Source of the DNA: JAABVY01 sp964496505
GTDB lineage: Bacteria; Zixibacteria; MSB-5A5; JAABVY01
Reading direction: 5' to 3'
Assembly (NCBI GenBank): GCA_964496505.1
Contig: CAZBZV010000008.1
Span: forward strand, 1-64,000
Length of the DNA stretch: 64,000 bases
The position numbers and the translations under genes are program-made. The notes beneath the pieces were generated by a model. That model saw nothing but the letters and a program-made list of their open reading frames with translations, had not been told where the DNA came from and did not search any database. Below, one piece after another: positions 9,812 to 18,764 of the stretch (the stretch's first letter is position 1; each line of letters begins with the position of its first letter).

Positions 9812-10297
9812 ATGAAATTAAGATTTTTGCTTGCTATTGGAATATTGCTTTTGGTCGGAATTTTTGTCTTTGCCCAGGCTGGTGATAACAAGGAAGAGAA
9901 TTCCGGTGTTACCTATTATAATTACGAAGAGGGGCTGGAGAAGGCCAAAGCGGATTCTCTGCATGTTGTAGTATTTTTTGAGACAACCTGGTGCACATGG
10001 TGCAAAAAAATGGATAAAACCACACTGGTTGACAAGGAAGTGGTCGGGCTGTTGAAGAATGATTTCGTGCCTGTCAAAGTTGACGGCGATAAACGCAAAA
10101 AGCTGACCCGCGAATACGGTGTGCGCGGCTATCCTTCTACCTGGTTTTTGAAGCATGACGGCACCAAAATAGCTCCGATTCAGGGTTATTGGCCTGCCAA
10201 GGATTTCTACTGGCTTTTAAGGTATATCTCCGAATATGCCTACGAGAAAGAGCAGTTCAAGCCCTGGGTGCAGAAACAGATGGAAAAGAAGGGCTAA
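9812..10297 (+). CDS. Exported thioredoxin-like protein (Thioredoxin_7 type)
   Basis: This 161-residue protein has an N-terminal signal peptide (about 1-22) and a thioredoxin fold with the redox pair W-C61-T-W-C64-K. The FETTWCTWCKKM context is that of periplasmic DsbD-gamma/Thioredoxin_7 proteins that pass electrons to extracytoplasmic disulfides. A cis-Pro region (YPSTWF) is present. ATG 9812 is preferred over GTG 9806 because GGGAG lies 5 bases before it. It appears to be a single-gene unit ended by the terminator at 10332. Confidence 0.88.
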   Translation: MKLRFLLAIGILLLVGIFVFAQAGDNKEENSGVTYYNYEEGLEKAKADSLHVVVFFETTWCTWCKKMDKTTLVDKEVVGLLKNDFVPVKVDGDKRKKLTREYGVRGYPSTWFLKHDGTKIAPIQGYWPAKDFYWLLRYISEYAYEKEQFKPWVQKQMEKKG

Positions 10298-10331
10298 ACT
10301 CAGGCCTTTTGATACAAGAAGCGAAATTTAC

Positions 10332-10362
10332 AAACTGCCTCCTTTTGGGAGGCAGTTTTTTT
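10332..10362 (+). terminator. Rho-independent terminator after the thioredoxin-like gene
   Basis: AACTGCCTCC, a TTTT loop and GGGAGGCAGTT form a stem of about 10 bp, followed by a run of T. It lies 34 bases after the stop codon at 10297. Confidence 0.9.
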
Positions 10363-10407
10363 GTATGTTTCTGACGATATCATAATATCCCATTGCACCC
10401 AAAATAC

Positions 10408-10436
10408 TTGCATTGACCGGCCTTTGTTATTAAATT
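10408..10436 (+). promoter_or_regulatory. Predicted promoter of the redoxin-like lipoprotein
   Basis: TTGCAT (10408-10413), a 17-base spacer and TAAATT (10431-10436) lie about 40 bases before the ATG at 10477 and just after the preceding terminator. Confidence 0.4.
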
Positions 10437-10476
10437 CCACCATTAATTTCCTCAAAACCAGGAAGCGAGGACGAAG

Positions 10477-11115
10477 ATGAAAAAGATTTTGCTCATTGCG
10501 GCTGTTTTATGCTTTACGGCTCTGATGCTTAATTGTGGAGGCTCGCAGGAAGAGGGGGCGGATGCTCAAACATCTGAGACAGACACCACCGGTTATGCCG
10601 AAATAGCGGACACATCGGGAATGTTGATCGTGGAGAACATGACGACCGAGGAGCTGGAAGAAAGTTATGAAAATGTTGTGATTGCGGAGGCACCTGATTT
10701 TACGGTTTATGATCTCAATCAAAATGAAATTAAGCTCGAGGATTTTGAGGGCTATGTCCTGCTCCTGAATTTCTGGTCTATGGAGGCGCCTGTCTCGAAA
10801 CGAACTTTCCCCACTCTTTCGGAGATTCATAATGAGTTCCGCGAGGATAATTTTACTGTTCTTGGGGTTTGTATCGATAGGAAGCCAATTGGAAGAATCC
10901 AGGAAGCTGTGGATTTCAACCGCCTGAGTTTTCCGGTAGCCTTCGGCAGCGCGGAAACCTATAACTCATATGCCGTGACAGGCCCGGGCAAATCGGTGCT
11001 AATAGATAAATACGGCAATATTGTGGGCGATTTTTATGACGATCCGGGCGCTGAGAGGCTTAAAAAAGTAATCAGGCTGTTTTTAAATATCGAACTCAAT
11101 CAGGATGTTGAGTGA
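10477..11115 (+). CDS. TlpA/AhpC-like redoxin lipoprotein lacking active-site cysteines
   Basis: This 212-residue protein has a lipobox (LMLNC, lipidated C20), an acidic linker and a redoxin fold from about 70. In TlpA proteins the first strand ends in FWAxWCxxC. Here the aligned segment is NFWSMEAPVSKRTFP, so the two Cys are replaced by A104 and S107. The downstream cis-Pro region is also altered (AVTGPGKSVLIDKYG). The fold is therefore recognisable but classical thiol-disulfide exchange is not possible. A ligand-binding or scaffolding role is an inference. The start has GAGGACGAAG upstream. It precedes the PorV-like gene. Confidence 0.8.
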   Translation: MKKILLIAAVLCFTALMLNCGGSQEEGADAQTSETDTTGYAEIADTSGMLIVENMTTEELEESYENVVIAEAPDFTVYDLNQNEIKLEDFEGYVLLLNFWSMEAPVSKRTFPTLSEIHNEFREDNFTVLGVCIDRKPIGRIQEAVDFNRLSFPVAFGSAETYNSYAVTGPGKSVLIDKYGNIVGDFYDDPGAERLKKVIRLFLNIELNQDVE

Positions 11116-11185
11116 ACCCAATCCCGGTATTATTGTATTATAAATAGACAACAATCGGCTTAACCGAAGGTGAGTTCTGCAAAGG

Positions 11186-12157
11186 TTGAAAAGTAGCGAC
11201 AGTCATTCAAAAAAGCTGTTATTGGCAGCGCTTCTGACTCTGATAATATCGTACCCGTTATTCCCCGCACATGCGGCTAAATATGCCGGGGAGCCTTTTT
11301 ATCTGGGAGTGGGAGCGCAGGCTTTGGGCATGGGCAGTGCATTTGCGGCGGCATCCTCGGATGTTACCGCGGGTTTCTGGAATCCGGCCGGTCTGACCGG
11401 GATTTCGGAAAAGCAGGCGGCATTCATGCACGCCGAGACATTCGGCTCGCTCCTAAATCACGACTACATCGCCTTCGCAATGCCTCTGGGAAGCTCAGGC
11501 AGGCGTTTCGGCGGTATCAGCCTGACCCGTTTGGGAGGCGGGGGGGTCAAAATCACCGAATGGGATCTGAACACGAACCGTCCCCGTATTATCAGAGAAG
11601 AGAGCCATGCTGACTACCAGCTAATTTTTTCATATGCGTTAAACCAGAGCGAAAAGCTGTCGCTGGGAGCCAATGCGAAATTTATATACCGCGATATTCC
11701 AATCTCCTCTGCCTACGGGCTGGGAGCGGATATCGGCCTGAAATATGCGGCTTTTGATTTTCTCACTGCAGCTTTAGTGGTAAAGGACTTCACCACCACC
11801 CTGCTGTCGTACGATACCGGCACAAAGGAATCGATATATCCGACTGTAACGGCGGGATTCATGCTGCACCGCCAATTCGGTGACTGGGATGCCATGCTGA
11901 CCGCCGACAGTGATTTCAGATTCGAAAACCTTCGTGATGCCGCTGAGTTCTGGATGGGCTCGGTTTCGGCGGATACTCATTGGGGCGCACAGCTTGGTTA
12001 TAAGAATAGAATTTATGCCCGCGGCGGAATCGATATCGGCAGAATGTCTCTGGGCGGAGGTGTAAAAATATTGCCATTTCAAATCGATTTCGCTTATCTT
12101 AAATATAATGATCTTGATGATTCGTTTAGAATATCAGCTCTGTTTTTCTGGAATTAG
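11186..12157 (+). CDS. PorV/PorQ-family outer-membrane protein
   Basis: This is a 323-residue beta-barrel of the FadL-like PorV/PorQ family. After a signal peptide come the family hallmarks: G.GAQALGMGSAF, ASSDVTAGFWNPAGL and HDYIAFAMPLG (about residues 38-95), then alternating amphipathic strands to an aromatic C-terminus (ISALFFWN). PorV is a shuttle of type IX secretion in Bacteroidota, but distant relatives occur in FCB-group genomes without that system. The start is TTG at 11186, with AAGGTGAG 12 bases upstream; no nearby ATG fits the signal peptide. It lies 15 bases before the parvulin lipoprotein gene, so the two are probably co-transcribed. Confidence 0.82.
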   Translation: MKSSDSHSKKLLLAALLTLIISYPLFPAHAAKYAGEPFYLGVGAQALGMGSAFAAASSDVTAGFWNPAGLTGISEKQAAFMHAETFGSLLNHDYIAFAMPLGSSGRRFGGISLTRLGGGGVKITEWDLNTNRPRIIREESHADYQLIFSYALNQSEKLSLGANAKFIYRDIPISSAYGLGADIGLKYAAFDFLTAALVVKDFTTTLLSYDTGTKESIYPTVTAGFMLHRQFGDWDAMLTADSDFRFENLRDAAEFWMGSVSADTHWGAQLGYKNRIYARGGIDIGRMSLGGGVKILPFQIDFAYLKYNDLDDSFRISALFFWN

Positions 12158-12172
12158 AGGAGGATTCGGAAA

Positions 12173-13966
12173 ATGAACAAGACTGCTATTGGCTTAGTCA
12201 CTTGTTTAGCAATCACAATAATTATAAGCGCCTGTCAGCAGGATCAATATAATAGTTTCAATGGAAACCGTGATGTTGATGATTCCACAGCTCCGATTGC
12301 ACTAGTAAATAATGATACGGTCACGCTGAAAGAGTACAACCGTGCGCTCAACAATCATGGATGGCACAGGCAGGAAAACCTGGACACCATGGAATTCAAG
12401 AAGGAAGTCCTGCAAAATCATCTGGTCTACCGGGCCGCCAGAATAAAGGCCGAGGATTATCCGCTTGAAATGACCGAGGAAATCCAGGAACGTCTGGATG
12501 ATCATTTGAATGGTATCCTGCGCAAAATGCTGTTCGAGAAGAATGTCGAATCGCGTGTTGAAGTCAGCGATGAAGAGGTGCAGGAATATTACGATTCAAA
12601 TCAGGGACGCTTCTACCGTCCTGTTGAAGCGGAAGTTGCCCACATCTATTTTGACTTTGAAAAGACAAAAGTTCCCAATTCTGACGATATGGACTCAACA
12701 GTCCTGGAAAAGCTCAGGGATTCCCTCACGCTTGAAAGAGCTAATGAGGTACATGCCCGCCTTCAGGGCGGTCAGAGTTTCGAGAAAATGGCCAGGGCCT
12801 TTTCCGATGATAAGGCTTCGGCCGAGCAAGGCGGATATTTCAGGACTCTCAATCAGGGTCAGTTGGAACCGTCCCTGGATACGGTTATTTTCAGCAGTAT
12901 CGAGGTCGGCGAAGCTTCCAAGCCAATCAAGACGAGTTACGGCTACCATATAATTAAGGTCCTCGAGAGAAGTGGTGATGATTATGCCCCGCTTGATGAT
13001 GATCTCAGAGAATTTCTACATAATGAGCTGCTCTCGACCAAAACCCGGGCAGAAGCCGCCAGATATTTCGACAGTCTGGTTGCAGTCTCGGATATTCAGT
13101 ATAATACGGATTTCATCGAGGGCAATATCGAGATGAGCGATTCCGACTGGATCATGGTAATGCACGAGGACGATACGATCTATTATCCCGAATATAAAAA
13201 GTGGCGCGACAGGGAGTTGAAAAAAGATCCGAGGATTCAGGAGACGATGATTTTCAAACGTGAGATTATCGGCCAGATTGCCAGCACCTGGATGCTGATT
13301 CTGGAGGCGCGCAAGCACAGCTATCATGAATCGGAGGAATATCTTCAGGCAAAAGAAGATTTCCTGTACCAGGAGAAACTGAATAAGTTGATGACACAGC
13401 GTCAGGCAAAAGACTACGAACCCACCGACTCGCAGATCGCTGCATATTATGAAGTCCATAAAGATGATTTCGCGGAAGACCGAATGATAAGTATTCAGCA
13501 GGTTATCCTCGAGAACGAGACCACCGCCGAAGAGGTACAAGCCAAACTCGACAGCGGGGCCAATTTCTATGAAACCGCACTGGAATATTACCCGGCCGAA
13601 GAGGAAGAGATAAAAAGGATGGCAATTAATCTGGGCTGGATATCAAAAGATGATATCTCGCCGGATTTCTTCAGTAAAATATATAGGCTGGAAACCGGGG
13701 AAATTTCGGAGCCGATCAAGACCGAATGGGGCTATCACATCGTTAAAGTGCTGGGCAAAAAAGGTGTTAAACCGCTGGAATCTGTCCGGGTTGAAATCAG
13801 AAAGAAGCTGATGCAGGAACACAAAGACAGCATCGAAGCACAATGGTCGGAACGTATACTGGAGGGAGTCGAGATCAGGGTGGATAAGGACCTTTTCAAC
13901 GAATTTATCTTTCACAGGGAGTGGCTGCCAAAACCTGATTTTTCCAAGATGTTTCCAAGGTACTGA
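12173..13966 (+). CDS. Two-parvulin peptidyl-prolyl isomerase lipoprotein (SurA/PrsA-like)
   Basis: This 597-residue lipoprotein has a lipobox (IIISAC, C21) and a SurA_N-like region (about 35-140). There are two parvulin domains, at about 150-265 (QGGYFRTLNQGQL, YGYHIIKV) and about 425-530 (LGWISKDDISPDF, WGYHIVKV). It ends in a short helix-rich tail. The probable role is chaperoning outer-membrane or exported proteins; its neighbour is a beta-barrel protein. The start has GAGGAGG 10 bases upstream. The next gene follows after 6 bases, so the operon probably continues. Confidence 0.88.
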   Translation: MNKTAIGLVTCLAITIIISACQQDQYNSFNGNRDVDDSTAPIALVNNDTVTLKEYNRALNNHGWHRQENLDTMEFKKEVLQNHLVYRAARIKAEDYPLEMTEEIQERLDDHLNGILRKMLFEKNVESRVEVSDEEVQEYYDSNQGRFYRPVEAEVAHIYFDFEKTKVPNSDDMDSTVLEKLRDSLTLERANEVHARLQGGQSFEKMARAFSDDKASAEQGGYFRTLNQGQLEPSLDTVIFSSIEVGEASKPIKTSYGYHIIKVLERSGDDYAPLDDDLREFLHNELLSTKTRAEAARYFDSLVAVSDIQYNTDFIEGNIEMSDSDWIMVMHEDDTIYYPEYKKWRDRELKKDPRIQETMIFKREIIGQIASTWMLILEARKHSYHESEEYLQAKEDFLYQEKLNKLMTQRQAKDYEPTDSQIAAYYEVHKDDFAEDRMISIQQVILENETTAEEVQAKLDSGANFYETALEYYPAEEEEIKRMAINLGWISKDDISPDFFSKIYRLETGEISEPIKTEWGYHIVKVLGKKGVKPLESVRVEIRKKLMQEHKDSIEAQWSERILEGVEIRVDKDLFNEFIFHREWLPKPDFSKMFPRY

Positions 13967-13972
13967 TTTAAA

Positions 13973-14611
13973 ATGAAGCAAAAAGATCTCCTCTCAGAGA
14001 CTTCCTCAAAGAAGGAGATTTCCTACAATGAGGAGGCGATGCGGAAGGCAGTTCATTTCTTTAGCATTGTCATCCCGGTCTGCTATTTGTTTCTGCCCCG
14101 CTCCATTATGCTGGTTGTGCTTCTAATCGCAAGCGTGACAGCAGTCACTATCGACCTTTCAAGGATTACCGGTCTGGCTCTATGGTCGAAATTCCTGGTA
14201 AAAATTTTCGGGTGCATGATTCGTCCCAAGGAAAAAGAGGGCTTCACCGGCGCCAGCTATATTCTCAGCACCGACTTTCTGGTCATACTCCTTTTCGACA
14301 AGCCGGTAGCAATTGCGGCGATAGCATATATTGCCCTGGGGGATACCGCCGCGGCAATGGTGGGACGGCGCTGGGGGTTTCATAGATACGGCAACAAATC
14401 GATCGAGGGTTCTCTGGGATTCTTTATTGTGACCGCCGCAGCCGGAATCGGATTCCATTATCTCTACCCGGGCGGGCTTCCGATAATAGCGGCGGTTGCG
14501 GGCGCCTCGGTGGCCACGATTGTAGAGGCTATGACAGTTCGCTCGGACGATAATATGACCGTCCCGATAGTAAGCGGGCTATTCATGCAAATCCTGATAG
14601 CCTTTATTTGA
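13973..14611 (+). CDS. Diacylglycerol/polyprenol kinase-like membrane protein
   Basis: This 212-residue protein has six or seven membrane segments. It belongs to the CTP-dependent SEC59/DGK1/VTE5 kinase group, related to phosphatidate cytidylyltransferase. Visible motifs are the early E..RK..H (EEAMRKAVHFF), the GDTAAAMVGRRWG loop and KSIEGSLGFF. These enzymes phosphorylate a lipid alcohol such as dolichol, phytol or diacylglycerol; the substrate here is unknown. It starts 6 bases after the parvulin gene. The family is confident, the substrate is not. Confidence 0.8.
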   Translation: MKQKDLLSETSSKKEISYNEEAMRKAVHFFSIVIPVCYLFLPRSIMLVVLLIASVTAVTIDLSRITGLALWSKFLVKIFGCMIRPKEKEGFTGASYILSTDFLVILLFDKPVAIAAIAYIALGDTAAAMVGRRWGFHRYGNKSIEGSLGFFIVTAAAGIGFHYLYPGGLPIIAAVAGASVATIVEAMTVRSDDNMTVPIVSGLFMQILIAFI

Positions 14612-14612
14612 C

Positions 14613-14641
14613 TTGACAGACAAAACCCCTCAATCTACCTT
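14613..14641 (+). promoter_or_regulatory. Predicted promoter of threonine aldolase
   Basis: A consensus TTGACA (14613-14618), a 17-base spacer and TACCTT (14636-14641) start 2 bases after the preceding stop codon and lie 37 bases before the ATG at 14679. Confidence 0.5.
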
Positions 14642-14678
14642 AATAGATTAAATTTCATCGAGAGTACAGGAGTTAATT

Positions 14679-15713
14679 ATGAAATATATCGATCTGCGTT
14701 CCGATACAGTAACCCGTCCATCAGATAAGATGCGTGAAATAATTGCCTCAGCCGAGGTGGGGGATGATGTTTTTGGGGATGATCCCACGGTAAACGAATT
14801 GCAGGAAAAAGTGGCAAAATTATTCGGTAAAGAGGCCGCTCTGTATGTGCCCTCGGGTTCGATGGGAAATCTTGTAGCAATCAAGACCCACACCAATCCC
14901 GGCGAGGAGGCGATCTTCGAAGAGGATTGCCATTCGCTTAATTACGAAGCCGGTTCTATGGGCGCGGTGGCGGGACTGGTCTCGCATACATTCCGTGGAA
15001 ATCATGGGGTCATGACTCGTGAGCAGGTCGAGCCGTATATCAAAAAGAAGTCCCTGCATACTCCACCTACGACTTTGATTGCCCTGGAGAACACTCATAA
15101 TCATGCGGGCGGTACTATCTATCCACTGGAGGAGATCAAGAAACTGCGTGATATGGCCGACGAGCACGGCCTTAAGATGCATCTCGACGGCGCCCGTATC
15201 TGGAATGCTTCGATCGCCACCGGAATTACTCTGGATGAATACTGCCGGTATTTCGATTCGATCCAGTGCTGTTTTTCTAAAGGTCTGGGAGCGCCAATCG
15301 GATCGATTGTTATCGGGGATGGTGAGTTCATCGAAAAAGCCCGCCGCTTCCGCAAAATGTTCGGCGGGGGTATGCGTCAGGTTGGAATACTTGCCTCTGC
15401 TGCTATTTATGCGCTTGATAACAATATGCCTCGTATGAGCGAAGATCATGAAAATGCTTCCTTCCTGGCTGAAAACCTGGCCAAAATAGACGGTATTGAT
15501 ATTGATCTTGAATCGGTTCAGACCAATATCGTAATCATGAATATCGCTTCATCGGGAAAAGAGGTTCCGGATGTGCTCTCGGAGCTTAAGGACATGGATG
15601 TGCTGGCAGTGCAGTTCGGCGCCACCAAAATCCGCTGTGTTACACATCTGGATCTCGATCGCGCAGATATCGAAACAGCGATAGAGAAGTTCAAAGCGGT
15701 CTTTAGCAGTTAA
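14679..15713 (+). CDS. ltaE: Low-specificity L-threonine aldolase
   Basis: This 344-residue PLP enzyme cleaves L-threonine or allo-threonine to glycine and acetaldehyde. Family signatures are the N-terminal DLRSDTVTRP, GDDVFGDDPTVNELQ, the PSGSMGN phosphate loop, the HLDGARIWNA Asp motif that holds the PLP nitrogen, and the Schiff-base lysine K201 in CFSKGLGAPIGS. Length and motif order are normal. It has a CAGGAG site before the ATG and its own promoter, and appears monocistronic. Confidence 0.96.
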   Translation: MKYIDLRSDTVTRPSDKMREIIASAEVGDDVFGDDPTVNELQEKVAKLFGKEAALYVPSGSMGNLVAIKTHTNPGEEAIFEEDCHSLNYEAGSMGAVAGLVSHTFRGNHGVMTREQVEPYIKKKSLHTPPTTLIALENTHNHAGGTIYPLEEIKKLRDMADEHGLKMHLDGARIWNASIATGITLDEYCRYFDSIQCCFSKGLGAPIGSIVIGDGEFIEKARRFRKMFGGGMRQVGILASAAIYALDNNMPRMSEDHENASFLAENLAKIDGIDIDLESVQTNIVIMNIASSGKEVPDVLSELKDMDVLAVQFGATKIRCVTHLDLDRADIETAIEKFKAVFSS

Positions 15714-15738
15714 AAATCATATCTAATCGAAATATCCC

Positions 15739-15775
15739 TTGCTTTATGACATATATTTGGCTATTTTGCCAAATA
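15739..15775 (+). promoter_or_regulatory. Promoter with overlapping ArsR operator
   Basis: TTGCTT (15739-15744) and TATTTT (15762-15767) are 17 bases apart. An 8-bp inverted repeat, TATTTGGC (15754-15761) and GCCAAATA (15768-15775), encloses exactly the six -10 bases. A dimeric repressor here would block polymerase directly. The site lies 30 bases before arsR, as expected for autoregulation. The pattern is seen in the sequence; ArsR binding is inferred. Confidence 0.7.
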
Positions 15776-15804
15776 ACCAATAATATATTTGCGTAATGTA
15801 AGCG

Positions 15805-16128
15805 ATGGACAAGAAAACAAAAAATCTATTTGAAGCCAGAGCGAAGATCATCAAGGCCCTGGCACATCCGGCCCGTCTGTTTATAGTCGATCAGCTATCG
15901 CACGGAGAGAAATGCGTATGCGAGTTGACAGAGATGATCGGTTCCGATGTTTCGACAATATCGAAACATCTCGGAATACTCAGGAATAACGGAATCATCT
16001 CTTACGAAAAGCGCGGCACACAGGTTTTCTATTCGCTTAGGGTGCCCTGTGTGCTGAACTTCTTCAGTTGTGTGGAATCGGTAATCAGCTCCAATGCCCG
16101 TGAGCAGTTGTTACTGCTAAAGGAATAG
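15805..16128 (+). CDS. arsR: ArsR-family metalloid-responsive repressor
   Basis: This 107-residue winged-helix repressor has the ALAHPARLFIVDQL segment, a recognition helix region (DVSTISKHLGILRNNGI) and the inducer-binding pair C37-V-C39 in KCVCELTE. This matches the ELCVC-type As(III)/Sb(III) site. A further Cys pair near the C-terminus (C82 and C88 region, PCVLNFFSC) could give a third ligand. It is first in the arsenic operon and the palindrome directly upstream is its probable operator. Arsenite binding should release the promoter and switch on the genes through acr3. Confidence 0.92.
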   Translation: MDKKTKNLFEARAKIIKALAHPARLFIVDQLSHGEKCVCELTEMIGSDVSTISKHLGILRNNGIISYEKRGTQVFYSLRVPCVLNFFSCVESVISSNAREQLLLLKE

Positions 16129-16162
16129 CTGAAGGTCACATGAGCCGGATAATTTAAATATT

Positions 16163-17461
16163 ATGAGATGGCAGTCTGAATGGAAGCCGCTGGTTTTAAT
16201 CAGCGGGGTGTTTCTTGCATTTTTCTATATCCCCTTTAATGTAACGGGTATCGAAAATGCTATTATGGAAGCTTTGAAGCTGACCCAATGGTATGCCCGC
16301 GAGCATGTTATATTATGCCTGATACCGGCTTTTTATATCGCCGGGGCGATTGCCGTATTTATCAGCCAGGCCTCTGTAATAAAATATCTCGGTGCGAAGG
16401 CCAACAAGGTGCTTTCCTATGGAGTCGCCTCGGTTTCGGGTACGATTCTGGCTGTCTGTTCCTGCACGGTACTGCCGCTTTTTGCGGGGATTTACAAGAT
16501 GGGCGCGGGGATTGGTCCCGCCACCGCCTTTCTTTATTCCGGCCCTGCCATAAATGTTCTGGCGATAATCCTGACCGCCAGAGTCCTGGGGCTTGGATTG
16601 GGGGTTGCGCGGGCGGTGGGCGCAATCGTTTTCAGTATTATAATCGGCCTGATTATGCATCTGATTTTCCGCAATGATGAAAAAGAGAAAGCAAGCGCTC
16701 AAATGGCTATGCCGGAATCGGATGACGGGCGTTCACTTTTGCAGAATGGGATATATTTTGCGGCCATGATTGCGATTCTTGTATTCGCCAACTGGGGCAG
16801 GCCGGATGAATCGGCGGGAATCTGGTACACAATTTATTCGTATAAATGGATCATTACCGGTTTTGCAGCAATCTTGCTGGGCATTGTATTGGTTTTCTGG
16901 TTTAAAATGAAATGGTGGAAACTAATTCTGGTCGCAATTCCCGCTATTGTTCTGGCCATCGCAGTGCCGCATGAGCCAATGATCGCTTTTGCCGCGGCAG
17001 TAATCGGATTTTCGATCGTTACCGCAACATCAAAAGGCGAATCTTCGGAATGGTTTGATCAGACCTGGGGCTTCACCAAGCAGATTCTGCCGCTTCTATT
17101 TGCCGGTGTCCTGATCGCGGGGCTGCTTCTGGGTCGTCCCGGTCATGAAGGATTGATACCCTCGGAATGGATCAGCAGTTCGGTTGGAGGAAATTCGTTG
17201 TGGGCAAACCTTTTCGCATCAGTGGTGGGGGCTTTTATGTATTTCGCGACTTTGACCGAGGTGCCGATTTTGCAGGGATTAATCGGCAACGGCATGGGCA
17301 AAGGACCGTCGCTGGCGCTTCTGCTGGCCGGGCCTGCCCTGTCACTGCCAAACATGCTTGTCATACGGTCTGTGATTGGAACGAAGAAGACATTTGTTTT
17401 TGTATTGCTGGTGGTAGTTATGGCGACTATCTCCGGCCTGATATATGTTTCGTTTTTCTAA
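16163..17461 (+). CDS. ArsP-like permease (UPF0718/DUF318)
   Basis: This 432-residue membrane protein has about ten membrane segments. The family core, with the C99-S-C101 motif followed by TVLPLFAGIYKMGAGIG and LYSGPAINVLA, is complete; a second half-repeat contains TEVPILQGL and LAGPALSLPNM. ArsP members export trivalent organoarsenicals, and other family members move unidentified thiols or metalloids. Its place 34 bases after arsR supports an arsenic role, so arsP-like is the working call. The loop around residues 170-190 is charged and variable. Confidence 0.82.
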   Translation: MRWQSEWKPLVLISGVFLAFFYIPFNVTGIENAIMEALKLTQWYAREHVILCLIPAFYIAGAIAVFISQASVIKYLGAKANKVLSYGVASVSGTILAVCSCTVLPLFAGIYKMGAGIGPATAFLYSGPAINVLAIILTARVLGLGLGVARAVGAIVFSIIIGLIMHLIFRNDEKEKASAQMAMPESDDGRSLLQNGIYFAAMIAILVFANWGRPDESAGIWYTIYSYKWIITGFAAILLGIVLVFWFKMKWWKLILVAIPAIVLAIAVPHEPMIAFAAAVIGFSIVTATSKGESSEWFDQTWGFTKQILPLLFAGVLIAGLLLGRPGHEGLIPSEWISSSVGGNSLWANLFASVVGAFMYFATLTEVPILQGLIGNGMGKGPSLALLLAGPALSLPNMLVIRSVIGTKKTFVFVLLVVVMATISGLIYVSFF

Positions 17462-17499
17462 TAAAAACCGATTTTGGATGTACTTAAGGAGCGTTTTAA

Positions 17500-18735
17500 A
17501 TGAAGAATGATTCAGGCCCCTCGACAAACTGGAAGGCATATGCAATAATCAGCCTGCTTGGAATTCTTGCAATTACGCTTGCGGCGGCAATTTTCAGGCT
17601 CTGGGTGTTGACCGCAATCCCGATAGGATTTTTATTTGGCTTCTTTCTTCAAAAAGGTGATTTGTGCGGATCATCGGCATTCAGCGAGATTATAATGATG
17701 CGCGATTCGGGCAAGATTGTCGGTTTATGGGTGCTGATTGTAATTGCCATGCTTGGAATCGGCTGCCTGGATTTGCTGGGATGGATCAAGTTGAATCCAA
17801 AACCCCTTGTATATCTAAATTACATAATAGGCGGCGTTATTTTTGGTTCAGGCATGGTGCTGGCGGGCGGATGTATTAGCGGCTGTCTGTACAAAGGCGC
17901 GGCCGGCAATCTCAACTCGATCGCGGCGCTTCTAAGTATCCCTGTGGGAGTTATGCTGGTGGAGTTTGGTCCTCTCAACGGTGCACATCTTTGGATGAAA
18001 AAGCATATCATATCGCTGGCAAGCGGAGAGAAAGTGAGCCTGTATGCGCTCACCGGACTGCCATTCTGGGCTCTTGCATTGATTTTCGCAGGCATCACCT
18101 TTGCATTTGTTATCGCTCTTAAGCGACGAAAACCAAAAGCAGATCATTCAATCAAAAAGGATGCTGCGCCTTTGCTCAAGCGGGCAATGACCAGGTCCTG
18201 GAGGCCCTGGGTGGCCGGCGTTGCTATCGGACTTTTGATGGTCCCGGCTTATCTGTCATCAGCGGCCAGCGGACGAAATTATCCGCTTGGTGTTACTCAT
18301 GGGGTTATGCAGGCAGAGCTGCTCCTGATAGATAACGGTTTTAACCATGTTTATTCAAAAAAACCGGCTGAAGCAGCCAGTATAAAAAACGCAATCATTC
18401 CCCCATCAGAGAAAAAAGTGAGCGGAAAAAAAGTGGTCTGGTGGCTGGTGGCGGGTGTATTGAGCCTGATGATTGGTTCATGGGTCTCGGCAAGGATGGC
18501 CGGACGGGCCAGGCTTCTTCCAAAACCACCTGACGAAATCCTGATCGCCCTGCTGGGAGGATTGATGATCGGAGCGGGCGCGGCTATTGCGGGAGGATGT
18601 GTGGTCGGAAATATTATGTCCGGCTGGGCTTTAATGAGCGTTGGCACTATTATATTTGGAGTGGTGGTCGTATTAACAAATTGGGCAACAACATATATCT
18701 ATATGATGGGCGGGCAGCGAGTTCGAAAGACTTAA
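17500..18735 (+). CDS. YeeE/YedE-family sulfur/selenium-type transporter
   Basis: This 411-residue integral membrane protein has two YeeE/YedE half-repeats. Each carries a conserved Cys motif: AGGCISGCLYKGA with C125 and C129, and AGGCVVGNIMSG with C367. In TsuA the equivalent Cys residues relay thiosulfate. Some YedE proteins are linked to selenium metabolism by genome context. It follows the ArsP-like gene by 38 bases and has an AAGGAG site. Whether it imports thiosulfate, a selenium compound or something else cannot be read from sequence. Its place four genes before a probable selenoprotein is suggestive. Confidence 0.8.
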   Translation: MKNDSGPSTNWKAYAIISLLGILAITLAAAIFRLWVLTAIPIGFLFGFFLQKGDLCGSSAFSEIIMMRDSGKIVGLWVLIVIAMLGIGCLDLLGWIKLNPKPLVYLNYIIGGVIFGSGMVLAGGCISGCLYKGAAGNLNSIAALLSIPVGVMLVEFGPLNGAHLWMKKHIISLASGEKVSLYALTGLPFWALALIFAGITFAFVIALKRRKPKADHSIKKDAAPLLKRAMTRSWRPWVAGVAIGLLMVPAYLSSAASGRNYPLGVTHGVMQAELLLIDNGFNHVYSKKPAEAASIKNAIIPPSEKKVSGKKVVWWLVAGVLSLMIGSWVSARMAGRARLLPKPPDEILIALLGGLMIGAGAAIAGGCVVGNIMSGWALMSVGTIIFGVVVVLTNWATTYIYMMGGQRVRKT

Positions 18736-18764
18736 CAGATTGTTTTATGATAGGAGTGAAGCAT

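Noticed and set aside
11186..12157. PorV-like protein as proof of a type IX secretion system
   Set aside because: No gldK-N, sov or porU/porZ gene is in the window, and PorV/PorQ relatives occur widely without the system.
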